A stretch of DNA of 52,812 bases from Kiloniellaceae bacterium (GCA_021776195.1 JAJFGK010000084.1:1-52812); one strand, 5' to 3'; counted from the first letter of the stretch, positions 25,068-34,023 are shown. Program-made: numbers and translations. Notes: generated from the sequence alone by a model not told the origin.

Positions 25068-28000
25068 TTAGCGGCCCTCCAGGCTCTGGACCTGCAGTGG
25101 CTGCGCATGAACAGCCTGCTCCGCATTCGAGTCATGAGAGATTGGTGCGCCCTGGAGCGTGAGATGGCCGGCGAGCAGAATCACGACGGAGGCGCGCAGC
25201 ACGCGTTTCGCACCGTCGCTCTGCAGGTTTTCACGCAGGGACCGCACGGATTGCCGGCTGAGTTTCTGGCGTTCTTCGGCCTTCTCGCGCGCTTCGTTTT
25301 CACGCGCGCGGCGTTCTTCGGCCGCGCGGGCCAGTTCCAAGGCCTCTTTTTCAGCCTGTTCGGCCCGCCAGGTGGCGATCTCCACAGCCCGCCGCTGCGC
25401 CGCATCGGCGCGCTCCGCGGGGCTTGCGTTCTCTTCTTCGACCTCGGTGTCGGCTTCGCGCTCCGCCTCGGCGTCGCGCAAACGCTGATGAAAGGCGTCC
25501 GCGTTCCGCTTCGTGATCTCCTCGACCGAGCTCGGCGCCGCCTGGGCAGCCGTTTCGCCGTCGCCTTGTGCCGAGGCCAGGAAGTTGCGCAGCAAGGCCA
25601 GTTCCTGGTCCTCCAGGGCACCCGTCGCCTGGCCGTCCTTGCCGGTCACCATCTTGATGTCTTTCAACTGGTCGGCCAGGGCGGATAACTGCTCTTGCAG
25701 GCGATGGTTCTGCTGCTGCGACTCGCGCAAAGCGGCCTCGGCCATCTCCCGGCGCGCACTCTCGCCCTTGGAGGCGGATTCGGCCTGGAGGAGACGCTCT
25801 TCCATGGACTTGCGGCGGTCGACACTGTCGTCACGAATCTCGTCCAGCCGCTCGCGCCACATCTCGTCATTGGCGGTCAGGCGCTGATTGAGCTCGGTCA
25901 CGAACTTCGACTGCAGTTCCGCCGTCGTGGCCTGGCGCTTGGCTTGCCAGCTGTTCTCGACCTCGATCAGCCGCTTTTCGGTGTCGCTACGCCAGCGCTC
26001 TTCGACGGCATTCACTTCCCTGATCGTTTGGCTCTTCAGACTGCCTTCGGCCTCTGCCAGGCGCCGGGAGGTTTCGGTCTCCCAGGCGACCTTTGCCTCC
26101 TGCAGCCTCTCGCGCTCCCCGGCGCGTTGCTCGTCGAGTCGGCGCTGCCACTCTTGATCCTTGTCCGCGGCCTGCTTCGAGACTTGGTTCTGCCAGCGGG
26201 ATTCGGCTTTTGAAAGTTCCTGCTCCGAGTCGCGGCGCCAGGTGTCGCGGAGCTGCGAAAGGCGCGCCTCGGATTCCAGAGACGCGTGCTGGGCGGCCAG
26301 CTCGACCTCTCGGACGAGTCTCTCCTGCCAGGTCTTTTCGATCTCCGCTAGCGTCTTGCGATGATCGGAATCCAAGGACCGGAAGGCCTCGGCATGGCGG
26401 CCCTCCGCTTCCGTCAGGGCCAACTGCTGACGCTCCCGCCAGTCCGCTTCGGTTTTGGCGATCTGCGCGCTGGTTTCCTCTTCCCAGGTCTCCCGGGCCG
26501 TGGCGAGACTGCCCTCCGCCTCTTCGGTCAGGCGCTGTTCGAGCGCCTCGAGTTCCAGCGCATGCTCGGCTGCCCATTCGGCGCGGGCCGCTTCCAGACG
26601 GTGCTGAACTCGAGCTTCCGTGACCGCCGCGAGACCGGCGGCATCGGCCGGCAGATCAGCGGCTTCGGCCTGCTGGGCAAACTCCTCTAGCCAGCCCTTG
26701 CGGGCTTCTTCCAGGCGCCGGGCAAGTTCGGCTTCCTGGTCGCGGCGCAGGGCGGCGACCCGGCGTTCGGTTTGCCGCGCCCACGTGCCCTTGGCCTGTT
26801 CGATCGCCTCTTCGCGGCGGCACTCGGCCTCGGCCTCGAGGGCCTGGATACGATCCTCGGTTTCCTGAAGCCATGTGGAGCGCGCCTCGGCAAGGCGGTC
26901 CTCCGCCGCGCGCTTGACCGCGTCGATGGCGCTCGCGGTCCGCTTGTCGGCCTCTTCGTCCCAACGGCCCCGTTCCAGCTCCAGGCGGCGGTTGGCTTCC
27001 ACTTCGAACTGCTTGCGGCTCTCGGCCAGTTTCAGCTCGGTCTTTGCCTTCCAGCTTTCCTCGCTTTCCCGCAGCCGATCTTCAGCCTCGGTCTGCCAAA
27101 CGGCCTCCTGGTCGAGCAGCCGCTCGGCTTCCGCTTCGGACCAGGTCGCCTCGGCGCGCAGCAGCTTGGCTTCGAGTTCGTCCTCCCAAAGCGCGCGCGA
27201 CTTCTCCAGCTTCTGCTCGCTCTCGCGCTTGACCGCGGTCACGGACTCGGCGATGCGACGCTCGCCCTCCCGGCGCCACTCCTGCTTTGCCTCTTCGAGT
27301 TTACGCTTGCTGTCTTCGGACCAGGCGGCATCGGCCTCGGCCATGCGTTGGTCGGCGGCGGCCTGCTCGGCAGCCTTGACCTCGGCCAGTCCGCGCTCGG
27401 ACGCTCTCTCCCACTCGCGCCTGGCATTCGCCAATTGGTCGTCGGCTTGACGCTTCCAGTCCTGACGCGCCTCGGACAACTGGCGATCGGCTTCGGCACG
27501 CCAGGCCGATTCCGTCTGCGCCAGAGTGGCGCGGGATTCTTCCTGCCATTCGCGCCGCGCGCTGTTGAGCCGCCGGTCGGCCTCCAGGGACCACTGGGAC
27601 TCCCGCGCCGCCAGCCGCTCTTCTTCCTCGATCAGCCAGCGCTCGCGCGCTTCTTCGATGCGTTGCTCGATGACCGCCGCACGGGATTCCTCGGTCGCCT
27701 CGGCGCGGGTTCGCTCGGCGTCCTGCCAGGCCGTTTCGACCCGCGAAAGGTCGTCGGCGATTTCGGCGCGCAGGCTGGCTTCACGCCGCGCCAGCCGTTC
27801 TTCGACCTCGGCCTCCCAAACCGAGCGGGCGGCCGCCAGCCGGTTGTGCATTTCGCTCTTGTGGACTTCCTCCAGCTGGGCCAGCCGCTGGGTTTCCTTG
27901 GTCTGCCAGGCGGTCACCTCTTTGGAAAGGCGCTCTTCCGCTTCGGCGCGAAGCGACACCTCGAGTTCCGCGCGCTGGCTCTTGCTCTCGGCCCGCCAGC

Positions 28001-28553
28001 GCGCCTCGATCTTGGCGAGACGCTCGGCCTCCTGCTCATGCCATTGGGTCTCGGCGCCGGCCAGAGAAGCCTGCAGCTTTTCTTCGAGTTCGGCTTCCCA
28101 GGCTTTGCGCGCGACCAGCAAGGCCTCCTTGACCCGCTCGCCAAGAACCGACTCCTGCAGCGCCTCCGGAGTCACCAGGGTCACGGCGATATCGAACAGT
28201 GCCACCGTCGTGGCGATGTTATGGGCTTCCTCATCGACCTTGAGCACGCGGATGGTCAGGTCATAGGAATCTTCCGGCGAGCTGTCGGCCGGAAACATCA
28301 GCTGGAGTTCGTCGGTTTGATAGGGCGTCAGGGACCAGCTGCAATCGCCCTTGTTACGGCCGTTGGACAGGCGGGCGCCCGGCGGCATGTCTTCGACGGT
28401 GATCGAATAGTCCTCGCTGCCGTCACGCAACATCAGACCACGTTCGGCCAGGGCCTCGTCGAGCGGAAAGGAAAAGGCTTTGACGTCCGCGCCTTGCGCT
28501 TCCGCCTTGGCTTTTTTGCTTCGGGCCGATTTTGACCGCATGTCGATCAGCAC
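25068..28553 (-). CDS. Giant coiled-coil protein built of Trp-marked 15-residue repeats
   Basis: 1161 residues. Residues 1-20 are basic. Residues 26-126 resemble an Ig/cadherin-like beta domain found in large repeat proteins (SITVEDMPPGARLS, then WSLTPYQTDELQLMFP). Residues 152-899 are almost continuous 15-residue units, pattern W-x-x-E-A-E-x-R-L-A-E-A-x-x-x, with 33 Trp in one register. Residues 900-1110 are ordinary charged coiled coil. Residues 1118-1138 (VLRASVVILLAGHLTLQGAPI) are a weak hydrophobic segment that might anchor the C-terminus. There is no signal peptide. The 4-4-3-4 core spacing predicts a right-handed coil. No homologue recognised. A scaffold or filament role is inferred; operon mate is PilZ. 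Similar repeats could be misread as SMC or myosin. Confidence 0.85.
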   Translation of the reverse strand: MLIDMRSKSARSKKAKAEAQGADVKAFSFPLDEALAERGLMLRDGSEDYSITVEDMPPGARLSNGRNKGDCSWSLTPYQTDELQLMFPADSSPEDSYDLTIRVLKVDEEAHNIATTVALFDIAVTLVTPEALQESVLGERVKEALLVARKAWEAELEEKLQASLAGAETQWHEQEAERLAKIEARWRAESKSQRAELEVSLRAEAEERLSKEVTAWQTKETQRLAQLEEVHKSEMHNRLAAARSVWEAEVEERLARREASLRAEIADDLSRVETAWQDAERTRAEATEESRAAVIEQRIEEARERWLIEEEERLAARESQWSLEADRRLNSARREWQEESRATLAQTESAWRAEADRQLSEARQDWKRQADDQLANARREWERASERGLAEVKAAEQAAADQRMAEADAAWSEDSKRKLEEAKQEWRREGERRIAESVTAVKRESEQKLEKSRALWEDELEAKLLRAEATWSEAEAERLLDQEAVWQTEAEDRLRESEESWKAKTELKLAESRKQFEVEANRRLELERGRWDEEADKRTASAIDAVKRAAEDRLAEARSTWLQETEDRIQALEAEAECRREEAIEQAKGTWARQTERRVAALRRDQEAELARRLEEARKGWLEEFAQQAEAADLPADAAGLAAVTEARVQHRLEAARAEWAAEHALELEALEQRLTEEAEGSLATARETWEEETSAQIAKTEADWRERQQLALTEAEGRHAEAFRSLDSDHRKTLAEIEKTWQERLVREVELAAQHASLESEARLSQLRDTWRRDSEQELSKAESRWQNQVSKQAADKDQEWQRRLDEQRAGERERLQEAKVAWETETSRRLAEAEGSLKSQTIREVNAVEERWRSDTEKRLIEVENSWQAKRQATTAELQSKFVTELNQRLTANDEMWRERLDEIRDDSVDRRKSMEERLLQAESASKGESARREMAEAALRESQQQNHRLQEQLSALADQLKDIKMVTGKDGQATGALEDQELALLRNFLASAQGDGETAAQAAPSSVEEITKRNADAFHQRLRDAEAEREADTEVEEENASPAERADAAQRRAVEIATWRAEQAEKEALELARAAEERRARENEAREKAEERQKLSRQSVRSLRENLQSDGAKRVLRASVVILLAGHLTLQGAPISHDSNAEQAVHAQPLQVQSLEGR
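25857..28100 (-). repeat. DNA encoding about 50 pentadecad units of the coiled-coil protein
   Basis: Trp codons fall at residues 152, 171, 186, 216, 246, 276, 306, 321, 336, 351, 366, 381, 411, 426, 456, 471, 486, 501, 531, 561, 591, 621, 660, 690, 705, 742, 772, 787, 802, 824, 854, 869 and 899. All spacings are 15 or 30 except 19, 39, 37 and 22. The 39-residue break (621-660) holds a Pro and Ala-rich segment that looks like a hinge. The DNA repeats are strongly diverged, so this is old and maintained by selection on the protein. Confidence 0.9.
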
Positions 28554-29080
28554 GCCAACTCGTCCTTCCTGGCCATCGATCCGCCGTCTGGATCCTCAGT
28601 CGTTTCCGTCCCGGCACCCGGCCACCTGTCGGCTCGGCCGCAGGGCGTTAACGACATTCCGTTCGAAGGCGGGCCGGGCACGCTGTCCCATTGGCCACCC
28701 GAAATATGGCACAACATGTCTGAAAGCTTGGTTTCGCGTTCTGGTTAAGCAATTCTTGACCACGCAAAGGCGCCACGACTTTTGCACAAATCTTTCAAGG
28801 ATTTGCGCGACCGCATCCGGCCAGCGATCGACGCGGTATCTTTAACGAAAAGTTTCTTAGCAGATTGAAATTGGACAGTTTATTGATCTGATCGGATCAA
28901 TCTCCATGAGGCGGGAGAGATTTTCACCCAAGTCCTAAGATCCAATTCCTTTCGGGGCTGTCATCCGGTCTATCGAGAGAACATATCATAACTCGATATT
29001 CATTATTATTATTGACGAAAGGCGGGGCCGGAGCGCTGCACCGACCGCTGGCGACTTCGCGCCCCCGTTTCGGCCAGATG
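28554..29080. other. 527-bp intergenic region upstream of the coiled-coil gene
   Basis: Lies between the ends of two minus-strand genes, so it should hold the promoter of the coiled-coil/PilZ operon. The half nearer glpK (28780-29020) is AT-rich and contains a 20-bp near-palindrome at 28882-28901. A one-mismatch CtrA-like site, TTAA-N7-TTGA, is at 28745-28759. No convincing -10/-35 pair or coding frame was found. Confidence 0.6.
28882..28901. promoter_or_regulatory. 20-bp near-palindrome with three GATC words
   Basis: ATTGATC and GATCAAT flank a central TGATCG, giving 7-bp exact arms and near symmetry throughout. AT-rich, intergenic, about 330 bases upstream of the coiled-coil gene. It could be an operator; no regulator is suggested by context. 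Confidence 0.35.
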
Positions 29081-30592
29081 TCACGATTCGCCGGATTGCC
29101 GGACCCGCGCCACCGCGTTCTTCCAACCGGCATAACCGACGGCCGAGGCCTCGGGACCGATTTTCGGCTCGAATCGGGCTTCGCATTGCCAGGACTGGCC
29201 TAGGGCGGCCAATCGGTCTTCGCCACCGCCATAGACACCGCACATCAGCCCGGCCAGATAGGCCGCGCCAAGCGCCGTGGTCTCGGGCACCGACGGGCGC
29301 TCGACGGCGACCCCTAGGATGTCGGCCAGACGCTGTAGAACCCAGTTGTTGGCCACCATCCCGCCATCCACCCGGATCGTATCGAGACCGGCCGCGCCGT
29401 CCGCCTGAATGGCTTCCAGGAGATCGCGGGTCTGGTAGCACACGGCCTCCAGGGCGGCCCGGGCGATCTCCTTGGGTCCGGTGGCCCGGGTCAGGCCGAA
29501 CAGGCCGCCGCGTGCCTCGCTGTCCCAGTAAGGCGCGCCCAGTCCGGTGAAGGCCGGCACCAGGTAGACGGCCTGATCCACATCCGCGTCCCCTGCCATC
29601 GCCTCGGTCTCCGCGGCCGATGCGATGATCCCCAAACCGTCGCGCAGCCACTGAACGGCCGCCCCGGCTACAAAAATGCTGCCCTCCAAGGCATAGGCGA
29701 CTTCCCCCGCCAATCTATAGGCCACGGTGGTCAGCAACCGGTTGTTCGAGGCGACGGCCTCGGTCCCCGTATTGAACAATGCGAAACACCCCGTCCCGTA
29801 GGTCGATTTCATCATCCCGGGGACAAAACAGCACTGACCGAAAGCGGCCGCCTGCTGATCGCCAGCCATGCCAAGAATCGGCAAAGGGCGGCCAAAGAGC
29901 GCGCTCGGCGTGGAGCCGAACTCGGCCGAGCAGTCCATGACCCGCGGCAGCAGTTGCCGCGGCACGCGGAACAACTCCAGCAACTCGTCGTCCCAGTCCT
30001 GGTCGTGAATATTGAACAGCAGTGTCCGCGACGCGTTGGTCGCATCGGTGGCGTGGACCGCGCCGCCGGTCAGGCGCCACAAAAGGAAGCTGTCGATCGT
30101 GCCAAAGGCCAGATCGCCGCGCTCGGCCCGGGCCCGGGCATCCGGCACCTGGTCGAGAATCCAGGCAATCTTCGTCGCCGAGAAATAGGGGTCCAGCAGC
30201 AGTCCCGTTTTGGCGCTGACGGCGGCTTCCTGGCCTTCGCGCCGAAGCCTGGCGCAGTGGTCGGCGGTTCGCCGGTCCTGCCATACGATAGCAGGATGAA
30301 CGGCCTCGCCGCTGGCGCGATCCCAGACCACCGTGGTTTCACGCTGATTGGCGATCCCGATGGCGGCCACCGCCGTGGGACCGTTGGCGCCCTTGGCCAG
30401 GACGCCCTGGGCCACTGCCAGGCTATCGCGCCAGATGTCCTCGGGGTCGTGCTCGACCCAGCCGTCCGCCGGGAAGTGCTGGGCAAACTCCCGCTGAGCC
30501 ACGGCCATCGAGCGCCCGGCCGCATCGAACACCATCGCCCGGCTCGAGGTCGTCCCCTGGTCGATCGCCAATACTCTGTCGGCTACCGTCAT
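29081..30592 (-). CDS. glpK: Glycerol kinase
   Basis: A 503-residue FGGY-family kinase that phosphorylates glycerol to sn-glycerol 3-phosphate. [18 protein letters not shown] at the N-terminus is the phosphate-1 loop; [26 protein letters not shown] and [13 protein letters not shown] are GlpK-specific segments. I chose ATG 30592, with GGGAG about 11 bases upstream; GTG 30604 is in frame but sits on that site. There are no glpF or glpD neighbours. Cytoplasmic; usual length. Confidence 0.94.
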   Translation of the reverse strand: MTVADRVLAIDQGTTSSRAMVFDAAGRSMAVAQREFAQHFPADGWVEHDPEDIWRDSLAVAQGVLAKGANGPTAVAAIGIANQRETTVVWDRASGEAVHPAIVWQDRRTADHCARLRREGQEAAVSAKTGLLLDPYFSATKIAWILDQVPDARARAERGDLAFGTIDSFLLWRLTGGAVHATDATNASRTLLFNIHDQDWDDELLELFRVPRQLLPRVMDCSAEFGSTPSALFGRPLPILGMAGDQQAAAFGQCCFVPGMMKSTYGTGCFALFNTGTEAVASNNRLLTTVAYRLAGEVAYALEGSIFVAGAAVQWLRDGLGIIASAAETEAMAGDADVDQAVYLVPAFTGLGAPYWDSEARGGLFGLTRATGPKEIARAALEAVCYQTRDLLEAIQADGAAGLDTIRVDGGMVANNWVLQRLADILGVAVERPSVPETTALGAAYLAGLMCGVYGGGEDRLAALGQSWQCEARFEPKIGPEASAVGYAGWKNAVARVRQSGES

Positions 30593-30710
30593 CTTGCTCG
30601 TCACTCCCGCTGTTTGCGCCTGCCGCGACCGGAGCCGTCGCAGGGACCTCGTGATTGCCCTTACAGGACCGGACGATCATCACAACACTAGTCGGACAAG
30701 ATCCGGCAGA

Positions 30711-30726
30711 AAAAGGAAATCCTTTT
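30711..30726. promoter_or_regulatory. 16-bp inverted repeat between divergent glpK and MFS genes
   Basis: AAAAGGA-AA-TCCTTTT, perfect 7-bp arms, in the 205-bp gap between divergent starts. It could be an operator shared by both genes. No regulator gene is adjacent. Confidence 0.35.
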
Positions 30727-30797
30727 CCCGATAGGGCTCGCGGGCTAAGGATTGCTGCCGATCAGGCCGCGCCGCCTTCAACCCGAGGACCGATCTC

Positions 30798-32051
30798 TTG
30801 GCTGCCGATACCGCCCTGCCGCAGTCTGCCCTCAAGCGCGACGCCAAGGTCCTGTCCCTGGTCAGTCTCGGTCATTTCTTCTCGCACTTCTTCATTATCG
30901 TACTGCCACCGCTGTTCCCGCTTCTGGTCGAGGATCTGGGCGTAACCTATGCGGCTCTCGGCGCGATCCTGATGGCGGAGAACCTGGCGACCACCTGTGT
31001 CCAGGTTCCGGTCGGGTTTCTGGTCGATCGCCTGGGCGCGCGCCGGGTCTTGATTTTCGGTCTCGCCACCATGAGCCTGGCGGTCTTGCTGGCCGGCCTG
31101 GTCGCGAGCTATTGGGCCCTCTTGGCCCTCATGGTGCTGGCCGGCGTGGGCAACGCCGTCTTTCACCCAGCCGACTACGCCATCATGTCGCGCTGCATCG
31201 CGACGCGGCGGCTGGGCCGGGCCTTCTCGGTTCACACCTTTGCCGGCCATCTCGGCTGGGCCGTGGCACCTGGCATTATCATCGCCATCACCGCTGTCTC
31301 GTCCTGGCACTGGGCCTTGATCTGCGCCGGAGCCGCCGGCCTTGCGGCGACAGCGGTCATGGCCGGCTTCGGCAGCCTGCTCGACACCGAGTCGCCCCCC
31401 CACCCCAGCCCTCGGCCAAGCGGGCGTTCGCCGCAGGCCCGAACCCCGCCGCCGCGGACGGGCATCGGGCTGCTGTTGTCCAGGCCGATGCTTCTTTTCT
31501 TTCTCTATATGGTGATGGCCGCCATCGCCACCGGTGGCCTCAATGGCTTCACCGTGGCGGCCCTGGTCGCGCTTTACGACGCCCCCCTGACCACCGCCAA
31601 CCTGGCGCTGACCGCCTTTCTCACCTGCAGCGCGGTGGGCGTGCTACTGGGCGGCCAACTGGCCGACTGGACCAAGCGTCACGAACTGGTCCTGGTGGTC
31701 GGTTTTGTCAGCGGCGCTTTGGTTCTGGTCGCGGTTGGCTCGCTGTGGCTCAGCCTGACGGCTGTGATCGCCGCGGTGGCGCTCAATGGGCTGGCCAATG
31801 GCGCCATTCGTCCCTCGCGCGATATGATGGTTCGCAAGGTCGTGCCGGCAGGGTCGGAGGGCAAGGTCTTCGGGTTCGTCACCGTGGGCATGAACGTCGG
31901 CGCCGCCATGGCCCCTGTCTTTTTCGGCTGGATGATCGACAACGAACTGCCGAGCTGGGTCTTTTTTGTTTCGGCGCTGGCCATGGTCGCGGCTCTCTTC
32001 GCCGCCCTGGCCGCCAATCGCGCGGCCGACCGCGCGGCAGCCCCCCATTAG
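30798..32051 (+). CDS. MFS transporter
   Basis: A 417-residue major facilitator with about 12 predicted membrane helices and a Pro-rich central loop near residues 200-220. Seen: GHFFSHFFIIVLPPLFPLL in helix 1, GFLVDRLGARRVLIFGL as the loop 2-3 motif, and GNAVFHPADYAIMS, which recalls fosmidomycin-resistance-type carriers. The start is a TTG at 30798 with GAGG 10 bases upstream; the first helix follows at residue 20. The substrate is unknown; the neighbour glpK might hint at a phosphorylated or polyol substrate, but the divergent order makes this weak. Confidence 0.85.
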   Translation: MAADTALPQSALKRDAKVLSLVSLGHFFSHFFIIVLPPLFPLLVEDLGVTYAALGAILMAENLATTCVQVPVGFLVDRLGARRVLIFGLATMSLAVLLAGLVASYWALLALMVLAGVGNAVFHPADYAIMSRCIATRRLGRAFSVHTFAGHLGWAVAPGIIIAITAVSSWHWALICAGAAGLAATAVMAGFGSLLDTESPPHPSPRPSGRSPQARTPPPRTGIGLLLSRPMLLFFLYMVMAAIATGGLNGFTVAALVALYDAPLTTANLALTAFLTCSAVGVLLGGQLADWTKRHELVLVVGFVSGALVLVAVGSLWLSLTAVIAAVALNGLANGAIRPSRDMMVRKVVPAGSEGKVFGFVTVGMNVGAAMAPVFFGWMIDNELPSWVFFVSALAMVAALFAALAANRAADRAAAPH

Positions 32052-32382
32052 GCGGCCTGAGACCGGCCTTGAAGCCGAACTCATGGAAAATGCAATAATA
32101 AAGACGAAGGTCAGTCCTGTTTAATATGACTGTACTGTTCCAAACACTCTTTCAATCTCAAAATCGCCAACAAATTTACTTCATATCTGAAATTCCAAGT
32201 ACTTCTCTCCAAGAACCGTGCTTTCTTAACCATATACCCGCGACAGCTGCCCGCCAGTATTTTAACCATGACATAGATCGGATTTTATGTTAATCGTTTG
32301 TTAATTGTTTGAGCTTGTGCCGGGCCGGTCCATTAAGGAATAGACGGATCGATGCCACACCAAAGATCAGGAGGATAGGACT
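32052..32382. other. 331-bp AT-rich intergenic region with CtrA box
   Basis: Leader of the 125-residue exported protein. It holds a tandem 11-bp direct repeat, GTTAATCGTTT/GTTAATTGTTT at 32289-32310, that contains a perfect CtrA site, then TTGAGC at 32308 as a possible -35. No gene and no terminator for the preceding MFS gene was seen. Confidence 0.6.
32290..32304 (+). promoter_or_regulatory. CtrA-type binding site upstream of the small exported protein
   Basis: TTAA-TCGTTTG-TTAA, exact for the core TTAA-N7-TTAA, 78 bases before the next ATG and just upstream of a possible -35 (TTGAGC). It lacks the trailing C of the fullest consensus. Confidence 0.55.
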
Positions 32383-32760
32383 ATGACACCTTGGCAGCAG
32401 GAATGCGCACAGCGGAAACGGGAATCCTGGAAAATCTTCTGGGCTGGAGTGACCGCCATGGTGTTCGTTCTCCTGCTCGGCTACGCGGCGACCACGCCAG
32501 CCAGTGCCAGCGTCGCGGCGGCAAGCCAGGCAGACGTGGAGGCCGCTGCCTGTCAGTTGGAGGTCTACGACGGTCGCCGTGGCATGGCCGACCTGAAGTC
32601 CTGTAGCAGCATGCTCTTCTTGCCGACCTCGGCGGCCTTCAAGTGTTCGCTCTACAAGGATTCCGGATATCCGTCGCGGCTGATGAAGAAAGCCTGTCTG
32701 CTGTTCGATCTCGGCTACATTCAGTCCTTCACGGAAGGCGCCGACAACGCGCTCAATTGA
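32383..32760 (+). CDS. Small membrane-anchored or exported Cys-containing protein, unknown
   Basis: A 125-residue protein not recognised. Residues 17-36 (KIFWAGVTAMVFVLLLGYAA) are one hydrophobic segment followed by TTPASASVAAAS, which could be a signal cleavage site. The mature part has four Cys (AACQLE, KSCSS, FKCSL, KKACLL), suggesting two periplasmic disulfides, and ends in GYIQSFTEG. AGGAGGA precedes the ATG. A perfect CtrA site lies 78 bases upstream, which points to cell-cycle or motility-linked expression by inference. Confidence 0.65.
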   Translation: MTPWQQECAQRKRESWKIFWAGVTAMVFVLLLGYAATTPASASVAAASQADVEAAACQLEVYDGRRGMADLKSCSSMLFLPTSAAFKCSLYKDSGYPSRLMKKACLLFDLGYIQSFTEGADNALN

Positions 32761-32834
32761 TTGTCGCTAGCGCCCCGGCGCCCCAGGGCACCCCCCCCGG
32801 CGCCAACGACCGGGCGCCAACGACCGCGCGCCGG

Positions 32835-33224
32835 TCACAAGACCTGAGCCAGGAACATCACAAGTCCGACAACGACCATCGCCAGGCTCGCCGTGTTGGC
32901 GAAACTGTGAGCCTCGCGCCGGTGATCGGCGGCGGCCAGACGCGCGGCGCGGTGTTCGCGGGTCTCGCGGGCGCGGGCTTCGCGGGCCCGCCAATAGAGC
33001 CCCAGCGACGCGACCCCGTGGCCGCCATATCCGCCCTCCTCGCCGGCGGTCAGGCGCGATGAGACCATCAGACCGATCATGCCCGCCATGGCCAGGCCGA
33101 ACCATTCCAAGCGGGACACCAGCGCCCCGGTCATGACGGCAAAGATCACGGTTCCACCAATTGGCCCGAGGCAAAAGGCCAAGCTTATTGCGAACCATCT
33201 GGATAGGGTCGACAAAATTAACAC
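32835..33224 (-). CDS. Small integral membrane protein, unknown
   Basis: A 129-residue protein not recognised. Two hydrophobic helices lie at the N-terminus (AISLAFCLGPIGGTVIFAVM and WFGLAMAGMIGLMV), then a highly charged cytoplasmic stretch (YWRAREARARETREHRAARL), and a third helix at the C-terminus (SLAMVVVGLVMFLAQVL). The GTG start at 33224 has GGAG 7 bases upstream. It ends 74 bases from the gene on the other strand. Confidence 0.55.
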   Translation of the reverse strand: MLILSTLSRWFAISLAFCLGPIGGTVIFAVMTGALVSRLEWFGLAMAGMIGLMVSSRLTAGEEGGYGGHGVASLGLYWRAREARARETREHRAARLAAADHRREAHSFANTASLAMVVVGLVMFLAQVL

Positions 33225-33302
33225 GGGCGCGCTCCGCGGATCGGCGCCAAAAATAGCACGGTCTCGGGTTCTTTTGGAAGTCCCGCCAGATCGGACAGGG
33301 GA

Positions 33303-33905
33303 TCAGGCGAGCGGAATCCCGGTCCCGCCCTTGGTCGCCTGATAGCGGTCGGAAAGATCCGCAAAGTCGTTTTCAATCTTGGCTTGGCGTGCCGCGAGCC
33401 GGGAGCGGTCCGGCGCCGGGAGCGCCCGCGCCAGCGCTTGCAGATCATGACTTCGCCAATAGTGGTTGTCCCGGCGGTAGGCACCCTTCTCGACGCCGAA
33501 CACCTCTTGCAAGATTTTCAGGTCATGGGGAATGTTGAAGCTGTCTGCCGTCTCGGCGTAGCTGAAGTAGTAGTAAAAATTGTCGAAACCGGCCCAGGTG
33601 ATGGCCGAGAGGCATAGCGAGCAGGGCTCGTGGGTCGAGAGAAACAGGCAATCCTTCGTCGCCGGACGATCATCGCCCGGCAGCTCATAGAAGGCCTGCA
33701 GCGTATGAATCTCGCCGTGCCAAAGCGGATTGCCGGTCTCGTGGTTCGCACCGGCGGTGACCAGCGACCAGTCCGACTTGCGAAGCACCGCCGCACCGAA
33801 GACCTTGTCTCCCTGGCCCACGCCCCGCGCGATACGCGGCACGATGTCGGCCTCGATCACCTCCAGGAGGCGGCCAACGAAGTCAACGCCGCTGGCCTCC
33901 ATCAT
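33303..33905 (-). CDS. Nucleoside/cytidine deaminase-family zinc enzyme
   Basis: A 200-residue cytidine deaminase-like protein. The zinc site is complete: HGE in NPLWHGEIHTLQAF (about residue 64) and PCSLC in LSTHEPCSLCLSAITWAGF (about 94). It is larger than TadA and has a distinctive aromatic run DNFYYYFSYAETADSF. Substrate (guanine, cytosine, adenosine or a derivative) cannot be assigned. Cytoplasmic. The next gene upstream, a histidine kinase, is 118 bases away on the same strand. Confidence 0.82.
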   Translation of the reverse strand: MMEASGVDFVGRLLEVIEADIVPRIARGVGQGDKVFGAAVLRKSDWSLVTAGANHETGNPLWHGEIHTLQAFYELPGDDRPATKDCLFLSTHEPCSLCLSAITWAGFDNFYYYFSYAETADSFNIPHDLKILQEVFGVEKGAYRRDNHYWRSHDLQALARALPAPDRSRLAARQAKIENDFADLSDRYQATKGGTGIPLA

Positions 33906-34023
33906 GCCGGTCCCTTGGCCATGGTCGGTTCTCCCGCGGCCGCGATTGGGCGCCGCACCTCTCGCGAGGGCATAGACCAGGCCAAAGGCGACAGCAAGAT
34001 CGCTCTTCCATGGCGCGGAGGTA

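Noticed and set aside
26772..28535. A long open frame on the plus strand opposite the coiled-coil gene
   Set aside because: It is Leu/Phe/Gly-rich, has no recognisable domain, and mirrors the repeated Glu/Arg/Ala codons of the real gene. GC-rich codon use keeps the opposite strand open by chance.
28745..28759. CtrA site upstream of the coiled-coil gene
   Set aside because: TTAA-N7-TTGA has one mismatch in the core; too weak to claim beside two exact sites, so only noted.
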